Assembly: GCA_963576565.1 (NCBI GenBank)
Contig: OY755042.1
Location: 105,887,314-105,951,313 of the forward strand
Direction of reading: 5' to 3'
Length of the DNA: 64,000 nt
DNA from: Aspidapion aeneum
Taxonomy: Eukaryota > Arthropoda > Insecta > Coleoptera > Brentidae
Part shown: one piece after another, positions 44,187-56,559 of the stretch
Numbering within the stretch: position 1 is the stretch's first letter
Layout: every line of letters starts with the position of its first letter
Position numbers and translations under genes: made by a program
The notes under the pieces: generated by a model
What the model was told of the DNA's origin: nothing
Database searches by the model: none
The model's input: only the letters and a program-made list of their open reading frames with translations

Positions 44187-44766
44187 TCGTTCATACTCGT
44201 CTTTTGTCTAGTCTTTTGTCTTGGTTTAGTCATATGTCTTGTCATAAGAAAGTTAAAACCACTGTTTCTTATGGGAGTGTTCATACAATGCTTTTGCTTT
44301 TGTTTTTGATTAGTCTTTGTCTTAAGAGTTGCCAACTTTCAATCCTTAGGACAAGGAATAAGACGAGTGACAGACATCAGCTGATATTTGTTGTTGTTTT
44401 TTTACAGGGCGTCCGAAGAGCGCAAGCGTGCGGCCGAAATTTGGAATTTACCGCCATTAATCATGTTTTTAACAGAAAATCTCAACATAACCTCAAAATT
44501 TTATTTGTTTTTTTTTCTTTTTCGCTTTTGTTCTTTCGTGTCTGTGTTTTGTGCACAGATTAGGTTAAATAAGATTGTTTTGTGTAGAAAATGACTTTTG
44601 AAGAGGGCCTTTTTATTGAAATTGAATGTTTTTTTCAGTGGGTTATGACTAAGACTAATCAAAAACAAAAGACGAGTATGAACAGCCGATTTTGTTTAAG
44701 ACAGCTAAGACTAATCAAAGGACAAAGACTAATCAAAAACAAAAGACTAAGACGAGTATGAACAAT
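44187..44766. mobile_element. Foldback element built on GACTAATCAAAAACAAAAGAC repeats
   Basis: TCGTTCATACTCGTCTTTTG at 44187 and CAAAAGACTAAGACGAGTATGA at 44745 are inverted; shorter inverted copies of the same words lie inside at about 44274 and 44640-44700. The middle contains a TTTTTTTACAG|GGCGTCC acceptor-like word and two open frames of up to 119 codons without recognisable domains. Confidence 0.7.
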
Positions 44767-45409
44767 ACTTTAGACAATAAGATTTTTTTTTTTTGCTTTG
44801 TCAATAAGACTAGTTTTTTCCGACAATAAAGCTTGTTTGAAATTGAAATAAAAAGTATTACCTTGGTCAATTTTTGCAAGGCACCATAAAAATTTGTACG
44901 TCCTTATTTTTCAGTACTGCACGCAGCCGTTCTGGAAAACTGAGTTATCTAGTGTTCCTGGTGCACTTATTTTTTGTTTCGGAATCTAAAAACCAAACAA
45001 AACCAAATTTACACCAACTACAAGAACTTTTAGGGATTTAAAACAAAATAAAATCAATTTCACACCAACTAGAACTTTCTCTAGAACCTTGAAAAAATCA
45101 ATCGACAAACTCAAAAATTACGCACGTTCCAACCATCATCGTGGCAACAATGAACAAATTAAATGTGTTTTATTTCGTTTCAACTTAGCGGCAAGCGGCA
45201 AGGTTTTTTCGTCACCAATGAAATAATACGATTTTCGACGACATACAAACATCAGGAAGCTTTTGTCGACGTCATAAAAATGTGGATTTTCAAGCAAGAA
45301 ATCGCTAAGTAGGTTTTTAAAGTAAGTCAGGTATCACTAAGGACACTTATCGTAAAGGCAAGCTTTACGATGAGTGACCTTAGGTATTACGTCTTCCTAG
45401 AGTTCTCTT

Positions 45410-47430
45410 GTTCTATCTATCTATTTAGCCTTCTTCGATCCAATTTTGGACATAGGCCTCCTCCAATATCTTCCGCTCTTCTCTGTCTTTCGCTGTGTTC
45501 ATCCATCTACTACCCGCATGTTTTTTCAAATCCTCCGCCAATCTCATTTGGCGTCTTCTGTACTTATTTTATTTTCTCAAGGTCTTCAGTTTACATTTTT
45601 TCCATCGATTGCCTTTTTGTCTGATATTATGACCGGGAAATTTCCATTATAATTTTGCTACCTCTCCTCATCTTGTCTATAAGTAACTTTACATTAACAT
45701 ATTTGCCTTTCCATTGATCTTTGGGCTATTGTTAGCTTATCCATGTCTGATTTTGTAAGTGTCCAGGTCTGGGATCCATGGGTAAGTACAAAAAGCAGAC
45801 ATTGGTTATACACTTTCGTTTTGAGGTACTTAGGATAATTTTAATATATAATTTTTCCTTAAAGTCTGGAAGAGAAAATGCCAAAACATGGGAATTCCGT
45901 TGGATGAAACCACCTTGTATACTTTATGTTTCACCGATGATCAGATAGTGGTGGCTCAGGATTAAAATGACCTCGAATATATGACACGAAAACTAATAGA
46001 AGAGTACAATATATAAGTGGGGACTACTAGAGGTTAATATCAATAAGACAGAGTATATGTGTATTGGTGGAACGAAACAGGATCTAATCTTAAATACTGG
46101 GTAGAGAATTCAGTCCTGTGATGAGTATAAATACTTAGGTCTAAAAATTACAGCTGACGGAACACTAGACCAAGCTATAAAAGATAGAAACGTACAAGGA
46201 AGAAAAGCAATAACTTTATTAAATGGAATAATTTGGGACCAAAGTATATCAAAACATAACAAAAAGCCTATATATAACACCATTGTAAAAAGTATTATTA
46301 CATACGGCTCAGAAGTATGGCCAATCAAAGATAGAACAGACAAAATGCTTTCCGCTACGGAGATGGACTATTGGAGAAGAGCAGCAGGGAAATCAAAAAG
46401 AGAAAGAGTTACAAATTAAAGAATAAGAGAAATTATGACAGTGGGTGAACGTACTTTGGTGGATGAAATAAGAACAAAACAACTGGTGTGGTACGGACAT
46501 GTACAAAGAATGGATGATTGAAGACTACCTAAACAAATATTACAATGGAAACCAACTGGCCGAAGAAAACGAGGAAGGCCAAGGAGAAGCTGGAGAGAAG
46601 GAATAGACAGTAAAATAAGAGTAAGAGGCCTAGATGATGAATTATGGGCAAACAGAAACGAGTGGAGATTGGGTATCGGAAGACGTAGAACGTTGTGAAA
46701 CCGATAAATATATATATAGGATAATTTTTAGTTTTTAATATGTAGCTTAATTTACCGAATGCTGCCCAGGCCGTATTCCTCTACATATTCCTCTACTTGT
46801 TCTTGGTTTATTCTGATCGTGATATATTCATCTGTGTTTATTATAATTTTAGCCTTTTAGCTACTGTATCCAGTTCTTCCACCATTTGTATCAGTTCTTC
46901 TTTCTTATCTGTTATTAAGGCGATATTATCAGCATATCTTCGGTGGTTCAAGTATTGTCCGCTTATTTTGATGCCTATTTCTTCCGAATCTAAGTTTTTA
47001 AAAACATCTTCTAGGGGCTGGTTAAATAGTTTAGGGGATATTGTGTCACTCTGTCTGACCTATTCTATGCGGATTGGTTTGGCTCCTTCATCCTGGATTG
47101 AAGTTGTTGCTTCGCTATAAATATTGGCTATTAAGTCTGTGTATCTGCGATCTATTCGGCTATTAATTAAATATGCCTTTACTGCCCAGTGCTGAATGCT
47201 TTCGAAATCTTTTTCCAAGTCTACAAACACAATATATAGTGCAATGTTGTATTCGTTGGCTCGTTCTATTAGAAATTTCATAGTTAATAGGTTGTCAACT
47301 GTACTGAAACCTGCTTGTTCTTTTGATTTGTCAGTCAAATTTTGTTGTTAGTCTATCTGTTAATCTTTTCGTGAAAATAAATAAATAAATTACATTTAGG
47401 AGTATGATAGGCATAAAGGTTTTTGGTTAG
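45410..47430 (-). pseudogene. LINE family B copy, interrupted by LINE family A
   Basis: Minus strand. The right part (46728-47430) carries the RT fingers and palm: KEQAGFSTVDNLLTMKFLIE, YIVFVDLEKDFESIQHW and a catalytic region near 46935 in which the second catalytic Asp codon reads Asn. The left part (45410-45831) holds the 3' end and tail. A family A insertion separates them. An AAATA-type expansion near 47375 further interrupts the frame. Confidence 0.82.
45843..46717 (+). pseudogene. LINE family A insertion inside LINE family B
   Basis: 5'-truncated copy starting near the catalytic domain (VWKRKCQNMGIPLDETTLY, then LCFTDDQIVV: the first residues of FADD are changed to FTDD) and ending in ...GATAAATATATATA. 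It is flanked by an exact 11-bp direct repeat AGGATAATTTT at 45832-45842 and 46718-46728. The flanks are continuous family B sequence on the minus strand, so A inserted into B. Several stops and small indels. Confidence 0.88.
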
Positions 47431-47497
47431 CTACAGAGTTACCCCTTTGTTTATATATGGGATTTAGGAATTATAATGAGAAGAAAAAAAAGTAGAA

Positions 47498-47537
47498 TAG
47501 AGACCCTGTATGTGTGACATTACATACATGGTCTCTA
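47498..47537. mobile_element. 40-bp diverged palindromic mini-element
   Basis: TAGAGACCCTGTATG...CATGGTCTCTA, a shorter and diverged relative of the 14.5-kb mini-element. The flanks share AGTAGA. Lower certainty because of divergence. Confidence 0.6.
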
Positions 47538-48210
47538 GAGTAGAGTCAATAGGAATGAAGTTTCAAAAAGTTCATTGGTTAATAGCAAATAAAATCCAAA
47601 AATAATTTCCAATAAAAATTTGTGAAGATGATTTGTACATTAACAATTAGCATTGTCATGTGGATGGTTAACTTTTATCGGGAACTAAAAAGGACATGGG
47701 TATTTATGTCAAAAAATGTACGGGTCAAACTAGTAGAGAACCAAATAAAATCAAACATCTAAATTTAAACGGAGCTAAAATTTATTCAAAGGTAAATTTA
47801 AAATAGATTTAAGAAATTCCGTGCTTACAAATTTCACAATATCAAAAATAAACAGATATAGCCCAAGCATAAAATTGCAGTCACATTTACTTATTGCTAC
47901 AAAATCTTCATATCAAAGCAATATTAAATGGATTCATTCATCTGATACCTAAGCGGGGTCTATACATAACGTTTTACCTTACGTCTTGCCTGTCAGTCAA
48001 AAGGGTCAAGTATGACGGTTGAAAGACTAGCGTACACACTTGATAGTTTTCGCGTACGTTTTTAGATCAGTTTTTGATACACCATGGAGGAAGCACTGCT
48101 TTTGTCTATAATGTTTTTTGTTTTAAATGTCTATGACTTAACCGTTTCAGTAGCTAAACATAGTTTTTTAACCAGTTTATCAAAATGTTGTCTTGATTTA
48201 GTTTGGTAAT

Positions 48211-48254
48211 GTCCCCTGAAGATGTAAGTTTCTGCTTACGAAACATGTCGGGAC
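48211..48254 (+). ncRNA. Hammerhead-ribozyme-like motif
   Basis: Stem I GTCCC/GGGAC, core CTGAAGA plus one extra T, stem II GTAAG/CTTAC with a 6-nt loop, GAAA, a 2-bp stem III within ACATGT, and a GTC cleavage triplet. The order and spacing match a type I hammerhead (CUGANGA...GAAA...GUC) with the minimal stem III reported from Penelope-like and retrozyme elements. The single extra nucleotide before stem II is the one departure. Activity is untested. Confidence 0.5.
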
Positions 48255-48324
48255 TATTTGTTTAAAACAAATTAAAAATTAGTGGAGGAAGACAAAAGGG
48301 ACTTATTGCAATAGTAGAAGGTAC

Positions 48325-48565
48325 TAATTGTGCCGGGCATTATATTGACAGTTTCACATTATAAGAACAGCTGTCTTAAAATTAGGCTTCAAAATTAGGC
48401 CTTTGTGTATCATAAGACCCGGAATTAATAGTGCCGCCACTATTAAAGGAAAATAAATGACTGGATTTATAAATTCGACTTTGGTATGTCAATTTTGAAA
48501 GATCAACTGTCAGTTTTTAATGGGAAAATGTCAGAATAGTGCCCGGCACAATTATTGCCTGGCCG
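48325..48565. mobile_element. 240-bp MITE with TGTGCCGGGCA ends
   Basis: AATTGTGCCGGGCATTATAT and ATAGTGCCCGGCACAATT are inverted, with TGACAGTTT / AACTGTCAG-type words just inside. Nested in the element above. Confidence 0.65.
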
Positions 48566-49324
48566 TAAAAAATAAAAAATTATCTAATTAAGTTTTATTG
48601 TCTACACAAAAGGTTTTACCTGATCCGTTTTACCTGATCAAGTAAAACTTTATGCAAAACGTTATGTGTAGACCCCGCTTTAGGCCTTATCTCACTCCAC
48701 GCTACATCAGCCTTGAAAACAGTTTTTTGTCAATTTCTTGGAAACGAAAGCTACTACGAAGTTTTTTGGTTATAATACAAACTATAAACTCCGTTAAAAA
48801 CTTAACATATTTTCCATTTTTAAACTGTCAAAAACTCATTAATAGATTATGACCAAAAACTAATCAGTTTTTGACACTATTTTACCTGAAAATTTCATGA
48901 AAATCGGTTCAGCGGTTTAGGAGCTATCGTGGGCCGGACAGACATAAACACACACAGACAGATGTTACGACGATATTTCTCAGGTCAAAATACACCCAAA
49001 TTCTCTAGCTATTGCTGCGTGGGCTAGGAAGGTAAAAAGAAAACTATCCTCTACAAATGCAAGTTAAAGGCAGAACAAATCAACCAAAAATAAATTGGTA
49101 AAAATTTTTTTTTCAGTCACAAGCTTTTATAAAATGCACTAAAAATTAAAAAATAATTTTCTAACATTCTAATATTATCATAATAATAAAAAAAAAATTA
49201 CCAATTTATTTTCTACTTTTTAGTCTCAGCTATCTACTCTATTAAATGAAAATATTTGTTTAATAACAGAACAGACGAGTTTATTCTAGATTATAATGAA
49301 ATCGCTGATCGTGAGTTGTTGGAA

Positions 49325-50078
49325 ACTCATTTTTCTATTGGGGGAAGGAGAGGGTGGGGGTAGAGGTAGAAATATATTTTTTGTTTGGGCTGTATTGCCA
49401 TCGGACCTTTATGCATGTACCAAATTTTATAAAAGTCATTTAAAGTGAAGTGTGTCAAAAACGCATTTTTTATGGAAGGGGGTGAAGGGTAGGGGTGGGA
49501 GGACATTTTTTCATTATTGTTGTATTGTCATCGGACCACTATATGTATACCAAATTTCATCCAAATCGGATAATGGGAAGTGTGTCAAAAACGCATTTTT
49601 CTATGGATGGGGGTGGGGGTAGGACCACTATATGTATACCAAATTTCATCCAAATCGGATAATGGGAAGGCTGTCAAAAATGCATTTTCTATGGAAGGGG
49701 GTGGGGGTATGGGTGGGAGGATATTTTTTAATTATTGTTGTATTGTCATCGGACCACTATGTGAATACCAAATTTCATCCAAATCGGATAACGGGATGTG
49801 TGTCAAAAACAAATTTTTCTATGGAAGGGGGTGGGGGTAGGGGTGGGAGGATATTTTTTTCTTATTGTTGTATTATCATCGGACCACTATCTGTATACCA
49901 AATTTTATCCAAATCGGATAACGGGAAGTGTGTCAAAAACACATTTTTCTATAGAAGGGGTGGGGGTAGGGGTGGGAGGATATTTTTTTCTTAGTGTTGT
50001 ATTGTCATGGGACCACTATGTGTGTACCAAATTTCATCCAAATAGGATAATGGGAAGTGTGTCAAAAACGCTTCACAA
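49325..50078. repeat. 128-bp tandem array, about six units
   Basis: The unit reads TTTTTCTATGGAAGGGGGTG, GGATATTTTTT, TTGTTGTATTGTCATCGGAC, TACCAAATTTCATCCAAATC, GGGAAGTGTGTCAAAAACGC. Period about 128-130 bp, with one shortened unit at about 49600-49690. Open frames in all three phases across it are translations of the repeat. Confidence 0.88.
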
Positions 50079-50553
50079 GATTTGATAGTTAGTTAGTTAG
50101 ACAGAACATCTGAAGTTAAATAAAAGCTTGTAAAAATTAGTTGAATTTTCGAGAATTTTTACAAAGGTAAAAATATTTTGTCTCGACAATAATCAAATAC
50201 AATACAAAATTTTAGCCTGCAACACCAATCCACCTGAGAAAGTTCGGTCAATCTTTGGTTGAAAACAGTACAATCGCCAACAAAAGTGACCTAGTATCCT
50301 AGACTATTATGATTGTGTAACTTCTAAGTCTATTTATTGCGTATGTCGAAATTTTACGTCTTCAAAAAAACGACTTTAAAGTTTTATACTTTTGTATTGT
50401 CTTATAGTTTTGAAATAAAAAGTGATGCGGTTTTATTTTTGTTCCTTTTAATTCAAAATTATAAGACAATAAAAAACTATAAAACTTTAAACCCGTTTTT
50501 CTCAGAACGTAAAATTTCTACATACGGCTTTCTTGTAAAGGACGGAAGTATAG

Positions 50554-50814
50554 GTCAGTTCAGCCTGACAAATTACATTATATTAACTTACCCTAAGGCA
50601 AACTAGACGAACTTAAGACAATTTTTTGTGCAAAAAGTGCTGGTTTTTTTATTTAGGAAGGTTCTTAACGGCATAAAATATGATCTTTACAGAAAATACA
50701 AGTGAAAAACTTTAAGAACACTGTCAAACTTAAGAAAATTTCTCCTTAAGTTAGTCTTACTTGACTTAGGGTAAGTTAATTTATAAGTTAATCTAATGTA
50801 CTTTATGAGGCGAC
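50554..50814. mobile_element. MITE with GTCAGTTCAGCCT ends, copy 2
   Basis: GTCAGTTCAGCCTGACAAAT to ...TACTTTATGAGGCGAC, 261 bp, with CTTACCCTAAG / CTTAGGGTAAG inside. Non-coding. Confidence 0.75.
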
Positions 50815-50849
50815 TTTATATCTTCTATGTAATATTTGTTTATTTGTTA

Positions 50850-52010
50850 ATTTGCTATTGCAATAATTTTAAAGGAAATTATAAAAAAATCAAGTTCTTT
50901 ACCTTGTAGTCGTATAAGGTCAATGTTAATTAAACGGTGTTTAATGCCATACCTTCGGTTAAAATTTTGCTCTTGACAAATGACTTTGATTTTGAAATTT
51001 ATCAAGGTAAAAATTCAAAAAATCGTTAAGCAAAAAGTTAAAATATTTGCATCTTATTGTTATTTTTTTTTTTAATTTAATTTTTGTTTTATATAAGCTG
51101 CATAGACATAGACCTGTTAAGTAAGTAGTAGAAGACTGAAAAGCTTTTTTGTTTTTTTTTTTATAGTTGAGTTACAAAAATGAATGTTTGATTTAAGGAT
51201 TTCTACAAACACAGTTATTTTTGTTTCAACGCGGCTATTAAAAAAAAAATATGTCTAGCTTAACAAGTATTTAACTGTAAACAATGGGCTTTTAACCTAA
51301 AATATTTTTTTGAGAAAAAATTCGTGTTAAGGATAAAAAATACCACAAAAAAAATATTAAAAAAATAATTCGTACGCTAACGGAATGTGCACCACTGCCT
51401 TCAGGGTGTACTAAGGTTAAAAAGAAAATTGTATGCGCTTGAAAAATGATCTCTAGAAGATTTTTGGTAAAGTTGACTGTTTTCGAGTTATTAGCAAAAA
51501 ACTATCAAAAGCACGTTTAAGGTGGGGGAACCACCCCCTGCCAGGGTTGGGGGAGTGGTTCCCTTTCATAAAATGTTTGGGCGAGTCTTATATCTATCCA
51601 TACCAAATGTGTTGCTTCTATCATTAAACGCATATCGCTTGACTTTCGGATGTAGGGCCTGAACTACTATTGGATGCATGCCCAGTGTATAAATCAATTA
51701 AAAAATGCATACTGATTAAACCAAAAAGTGATGAAAGATTGAAACTATTATTATACCACGTATACACCAGATTTTAAAAGTGCGCTTATACCAATTTAAA
51801 AAATAGAAAAACAGTCAATATTTTGTACACAATAATGTTTTTGTTAGAGTTGACGCAAATATGTGACGTTCGAGACACGCCTTAGATTTTTGTGTCCTAA
51901 TTAAAATTTTAGGCAGTAAGAAATTATACAACAAAAACAAAGTCTAATTAGGTCATTTATAAATATTCCTCAATGCCAATAGACACATCTTCTTGAAAAC
52001 ATAAAAAACA
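50850..52010. other. AT-rich DNA, no feature seen
   Basis: No open frame or inverted structure that I can support; homopolymer A/T runs. Confidence 0.5.
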
Positions 52011-52052
52011 TGGATCTGATACCTTCCAAGAAACATTAGCACACTTCTATAT

Positions 52053-52790
52053 CGGGCGGCGGATAAAAGGTCGAAAGTACAAAAGGTCGAAGGTACAAAA
52101 AGTCGAAAAAATAAGGTCGAAAATACAAAAGGTCGAAAGTACAAAAAGTCGAAAAACAAAAGGTCGAAAATACAAAAGGTCGAAAATACAAAAGGTCGAA
52201 AATACAAAAGGTCAAAAGCACAAAAAGTCGAAAGTACAAAAAGTCGAAAGTACAAAAGGTCGAAAGTTTAAAAGGTCGAAAGTATGAAAATAAAAGATTG
52301 AAACCTAACTAAGTCGAATTGCCCTGCCCAGCCGAGGTAGTCCAGAGGTCGAGGATAGTTCATAGTTAACCCGGTTAGGTTACTAACCCAACCTGACCAG
52401 GTTAGGTTTGTTTACTAAAAAAAAACTACCGTGATCTCGTCAGGCAAGTTTTTTTTTTGATATACTAACCTAACCGGGTCTGGTTCCTATCCTCGGCCCC
52501 GGGTCCACCTCGACTGGACTGGTCAATTCGTCTTGATACAGTAAATTGGTATTTTTAGTATCTTGTATTGTTGATCTTTTTTCGACCTTTTGTACTTTCG
52601 ACCTTTTGTACTTTCGATCTTTTGTACTTTGGATCTTTTGTACTTTCAACCTTTTGTACTTTCGACCTTTTGTACTTTCGACCTTTTGTTTTTCGACCTT
52701 TTGTTTTTCGATCTTTTGTACTTTCGATCTTTTGTACTTTCGACCTTATTTTTTCGACCTTTTGTACTTTCGACCTTTTATCCGCCGCCC
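52053..52790. mobile_element. TIR element with 16-bp minisatellite arms (AAAAGGTCGAAAGTAC type)
   Basis: Tips CGGGCGGCGGATAAAAGGTC and GACCTTTTATCCGCCGCCC, flanked by exact TTCTATAT at 52045-52052 and 52791-52798. Arms are arrays of the 16-bp unit AAAAGGTCGAAAGTAC (52063-52280; inverted at 52575-52780). The core holds inverted CGGTTAGGTTA / CTAACCTAACCGG words. Its right half is included in the 1732-bp tandem units. Frames rich in Phe, Leu and Tyr here are translations of the array. Confidence 0.9.
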
Positions 52791-53095
52791 TTCTATATCA
52801 GCCTTAAAAACAGTTTTTTCTAATATCTTTGAAACGAAAGTTTCTAAGAAAAATCTGTTACACTATATTCCGATAAGAATCATATTTTCAATTTTTAAAC
52901 TGTCAAAAAACTCATTAATGTATTTTGACTCTTTATTGTACACTATTTTGCCTGTAAACTTTATGAAAATCGGTTCAGCGTTTAAGGAGCTAACGTGGGC
53001 CGGACAGACATACACACACACAGACGTTACGACGATATTGCTGAGATAAGTCAAAATACACCCAAATAAAACATTTTCGGCGTTATCTGAAAAAA

Positions 53096-53821
53096 TACTC
53101 TGCCAATATATGGGCCCCTAAGCTCACACTAGGTACTATAGTTATAGTGTACGTGTGAGCTAATATAACTAAAAACTAAAATATATTTTATTCAACTCCG
53201 GACTAAATTACCTTTTGTTTGATACCACACAAGCCATGATTTGACTTAAACTTAAATTTTTGAAATCTACCCCCACCCTTAAAAAAAACAAAAACAAATG
53301 TATTTTGTTAAACTCCGGACTCAATTGCCTTTCGTTTGATATCACACACGCCATATTTTCACTTAAACTCTAATTTTTGAAATATACCCCCACCCTTTTT
53401 TTTTAAATAAATTAAAATGTATTTTGTTGAACTCCAGACTCAATTACCTTTCGTTTGATGTCACACACGCCATATTTTCCCATAAACTCTAATTTTTGAA
53501 ATCTACCCCCACCCTTTTATTTGGTTTGTGCTTGGTGGATTTGGTTCATTTTTAAATGGGACCATCTCGGCCCAAAACCCAGCCTAGGTACCAAATTTCA
53601 TTAAAATCGGCCAAGCGGTTTTTGAGTTATGCGCGTTGGTCGTTACAGACAGACAGACAGGCAGACATACAGACAGACAGACGGCGCAACAAAAAAGTTT
53701 CAAAATCATTTGAAACGCGAAGATATATAAAAATTTTTGAAATCGGAGCAACTTTTTTCTTCTCTATAAAAATTAGGATCACCATAGCTCACACTACTAT
53801 AGTATAGTATATGTGTGAGCT
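53096..53821. mobile_element. AGCTCACAC/TACTCTGCC DNA element in tandem unit 1
   Basis: 726 bp, opposite orientation to the copy at 3.2-4.0 kb; starts TACTCTGCCAATATATGG, ends ATGTGTGAGCT, and contains (CAGA)n at about 53650-53680. Flanked by A6 on each side; the empty site in unit 4 has A9 (58253-58261), so about three A's were duplicated. Confidence 0.9.
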
Positions 53822-54827
53822 AAAAAATTACGTCGAAAAGAATACCGAGGGCTAGGAGGGTAAGAGACCATTCAAAAATTACTTGACGCTGTATGAGCGG
53901 GGTGGGTTAAGCCTTGCGTTACACATAATGTTTTTGAATGTGTTACGAAGGGGGAGAGGAGGTCAAAAAGCCTTAATGATAGATTTGCTATGTAAAAACC
54001 AAAAAACTATATTAATTATTTAGGTACCTCAACATATTTTATTTAAACACTCTTGCACTTGTAAACCGTATTAATGCTTAACACATAAAACTCAACTGCT
54101 GAATTACCCAAACAAAATTTAGTTTATTTGCTTAAAGTAATTATTTCTTGGTCATAAAATTCATCGCCTATAGAACTTATATAGATAACTTATAAATTAA
54201 CCTAACCGGGTTTGGTTCCTATCCTCGGCCCCGGGTCCACCTCGACTGGACTGGTCAATTCGTCTTGATACAGTAAATTGGTATTTTTAGTATCTTGTAT
54301 TGTTGATCTTTTTTCGACCTTTTGTACTTTCGACCTTTTGTACTTTCGATCTTTTGTACTTTGGATCTTTTGTACTTTCAACCTTTTGTACTTTCGACCT
54401 TTTGTACTTTCGACCTTTTGTTTTTCGACCTTTTGTTTTTCGATCTTTTGTACTTTCGATCTTTTGTACTTTCGACCTTATTTTTTCGACCTTTTGTACT
54501 TTCGACCTTTTATCCGCCGCCCTTCTATATCAGCCTTAAAAACAGTTTTTTCTAATATCTTTGAAACGAAAGTTTCTAAGAAAAATCTGTTACACTATAT
54601 TCCGATAAGAATCATATTTTCAATTTTTAAACTGTCAAAAAACTCATTAATGTATTTTGACTCTTTATTGTACACTATTTTGCCTGTAAACTTTATGAAA
54701 ATCGGTTCAGCGTTTAAGGAGCTAACGTGGGCCGGACAGACATACACACACACAGACGTTACGACGATATTGCTGAGATAAGTCAAAATACACCCAAATA
54801 AAACATTTTCGGCGTTATCTGAAAAAA

Positions 54828-55553
54828 TACTCTGCCAATATATGGGCCCCTAAGCTCACACTAGGTACTATAGTTATAGTGTACGTGTGAGCTAATATAA
54901 CTAAAAACTAAAATATATTTTATTCAACTCCGGACTAAATTACCTTTTGTTTGATACCACACAAGCCATGATTTGACTTAAACTTAAATTTTTGAAATCT
55001 ACCCCCACCCTTAAAAAAAACAAAAACAAATGTATTTTGTTAAACTCCGGACTCAATTGCCTTTCGTTTGATATCACACACGCCATATTTTCACTTAAAC
55101 TCTAATTTTTGAAATATACCCCCACCCTTTTTTTTTAAATAAATTAAAATGTATTTTGTTGAACTCCAGACTCAATTACCTTTCGTTTGATGTCACACAC
55201 GCCATATTTTCCCATAAACTCTAATTTTTGAAATCTACCCCCACCCTTTTATTTGGTTTGTGCTTGGTGGATTTGGTTCATTTTTAAATGGGACCATCTC
55301 GGCCCAAAACCCAGCCTAGGTACCAAATTTCATTAAAATCGGCCAAGCGGTTTTTGAGTTATGCGCGTTGGTCGTTACAGACAGACAGACAGGCAGACAT
55401 ACAGACAGACAGACGGCGCAACAAAAAAGTTTCAAAATCATTTGAAACGCGAAGATATATAAAAATTTTTGAAATCGGAGCAACTTTTTTCTTCTCTATA
55501 AAAATTAGGATCACCATAGCTCACACTACTATAGTATAGTATATGTGTGAGCT
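54828..55553. mobile_element. AGCTCACAC/TACTCTGCC element, duplicate in unit 2
   Basis: Same sequence as 53096-53821, displaced by 1732 bp; it arose by tandem duplication, not by a new insertion. Confidence 0.9.
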
Positions 55554-56559
55554 AAAAAATTACGTCGAAAAGAATACCGAGGGCTAGGAGGGTAAGAGAC
55601 CATTCAAAAATTACTTGACGCTGTATGAGCGGGGTGGGTTAAGCCTTGCGTTACACATAATGTTTTTGAATGTGTTACGAAGGGGGAGAGGAGGTCAAAA
55701 AGCCTTAATGATAGATTTGCTATGTAAAAACCAAAAAACTATATTAATTATTTAGGTACCTCAACATATTTTATTTAAACACTCTTGCACTTGTAAACCG
55801 TATTAATGCTTAACACATAAAACTCAACTGCTGAATTACCCAAACAAAATTTAGTTTATTTGCTTAAAGTAATTATTTCTTGGTCATAAAATTCATCGCC
55901 TATAGAACTTATATAGATAACTTATAAATTAACCTAACCGGGTTTGGTTCCTATCCTCGGCCCCGGGTCCACCTCGACTGGACTGGTCAATTCGTCTTGA
56001 TACAGTAAATTGGTATTTTTAGTATCTTGTATTGTTGATCTTTTTTCGACCTTTTGTACTTTCGACCTTTTGTACTTTCGATCTTTTGTACTTTGGATCT
56101 TTTGTACTTTCAACCTTTTGTACTTTCGACCTTTTGTACTTTCGACCTTTTGTTTTTCGACCTTTTGTTTTTCGATCTTTTGTACTTTCGATCTTTTGTA
56201 CTTTCGACCTTATTTTTTCGACCTTTTGTACTTTCGACCTTTTATCCGCCGCCCTTCTATATCAGCCTTAAAAACAGTTTTTTCTAATATCTTTGAAACG
56301 AAAGTTTCTAAGAAAAATCTGTTACACTATATTCCGATAAGAATCATATTTTCAATTTTTAAACTGTCAAAAAACTCATTAATGTATTTTGACTCTTTAT
56401 TGTACACTATTTTGCCTGTAAACTTTATGAAAATCGGTTCAGCGTTTAAGGAGCTAACGTGGGCCGGACAGACATACACACACACAGACGTTACGACGAT
56501 ATTGCTGAGATAAGTCAAAATACACCCAAATAAAACATTTTCGGCGTTATCTGAAAAAA

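Larger units (their letters stand above)
47951..48681. mobile_element. GCGGGGTCTA-ended element with ribozyme-like fold
   Basis: Inverted ends AAGCGGGGTCTATACATAAC and GTTATGTGTAGACCCCGCTT. It contains a nested inverted-repeat element at 48325-48565 (AATTGTGCCGGGCA ends) and a hammerhead-like motif at 48211-48254. No coding. Confidence 0.7.
47939..49033. mobile_element. M1 MITE copy carrying a 735-bp insertion
   Basis: M1 left tip (TCTGATACC at 47941) and right part (CATCAGCCTTGAAAACAG, ATCGGTTCAGCGGTTTAG, end CTAGGAAGGT at 49033) are separated by the GCGGGGTCTA element. Establishes relative age: M1 is older. Confidence 0.65.
52021..53861. mobile_element. M1 MITE copy hosting two insertions
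   Basis: Left part ACCTTCCAAGAAACATTAGC at 52021, continuing after the first insertion with ATCAGCCTTAAAAACAG and ATCGGTTCAGCG, then after the second with ACGTCGAAAAGAATACCGAG and CTAGGAGGGT. The insertions are 52053-52790 and 53096-53821. Confidence 0.7.

Noticed and set aside
44204..44594. Overlapping 119- and 68-codon frames after a TTTTTTTACAG acceptor-like site
   Set aside because: They lie inside the inverted-repeat element 44187-44766 and resemble no protein; T-rich codon bias from composition.
49580..50085. Three overlapping frames of 86-120 codons
   Set aside because: Translations of the 128-bp tandem array in all phases.
52063..52280. CRISPR-like appearance of short direct repeats
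   Set aside because: Units are contiguous without unique spacers, period is 16 bp, and the genome is eukaryotic; it is a minisatellite arm of a TIR element.
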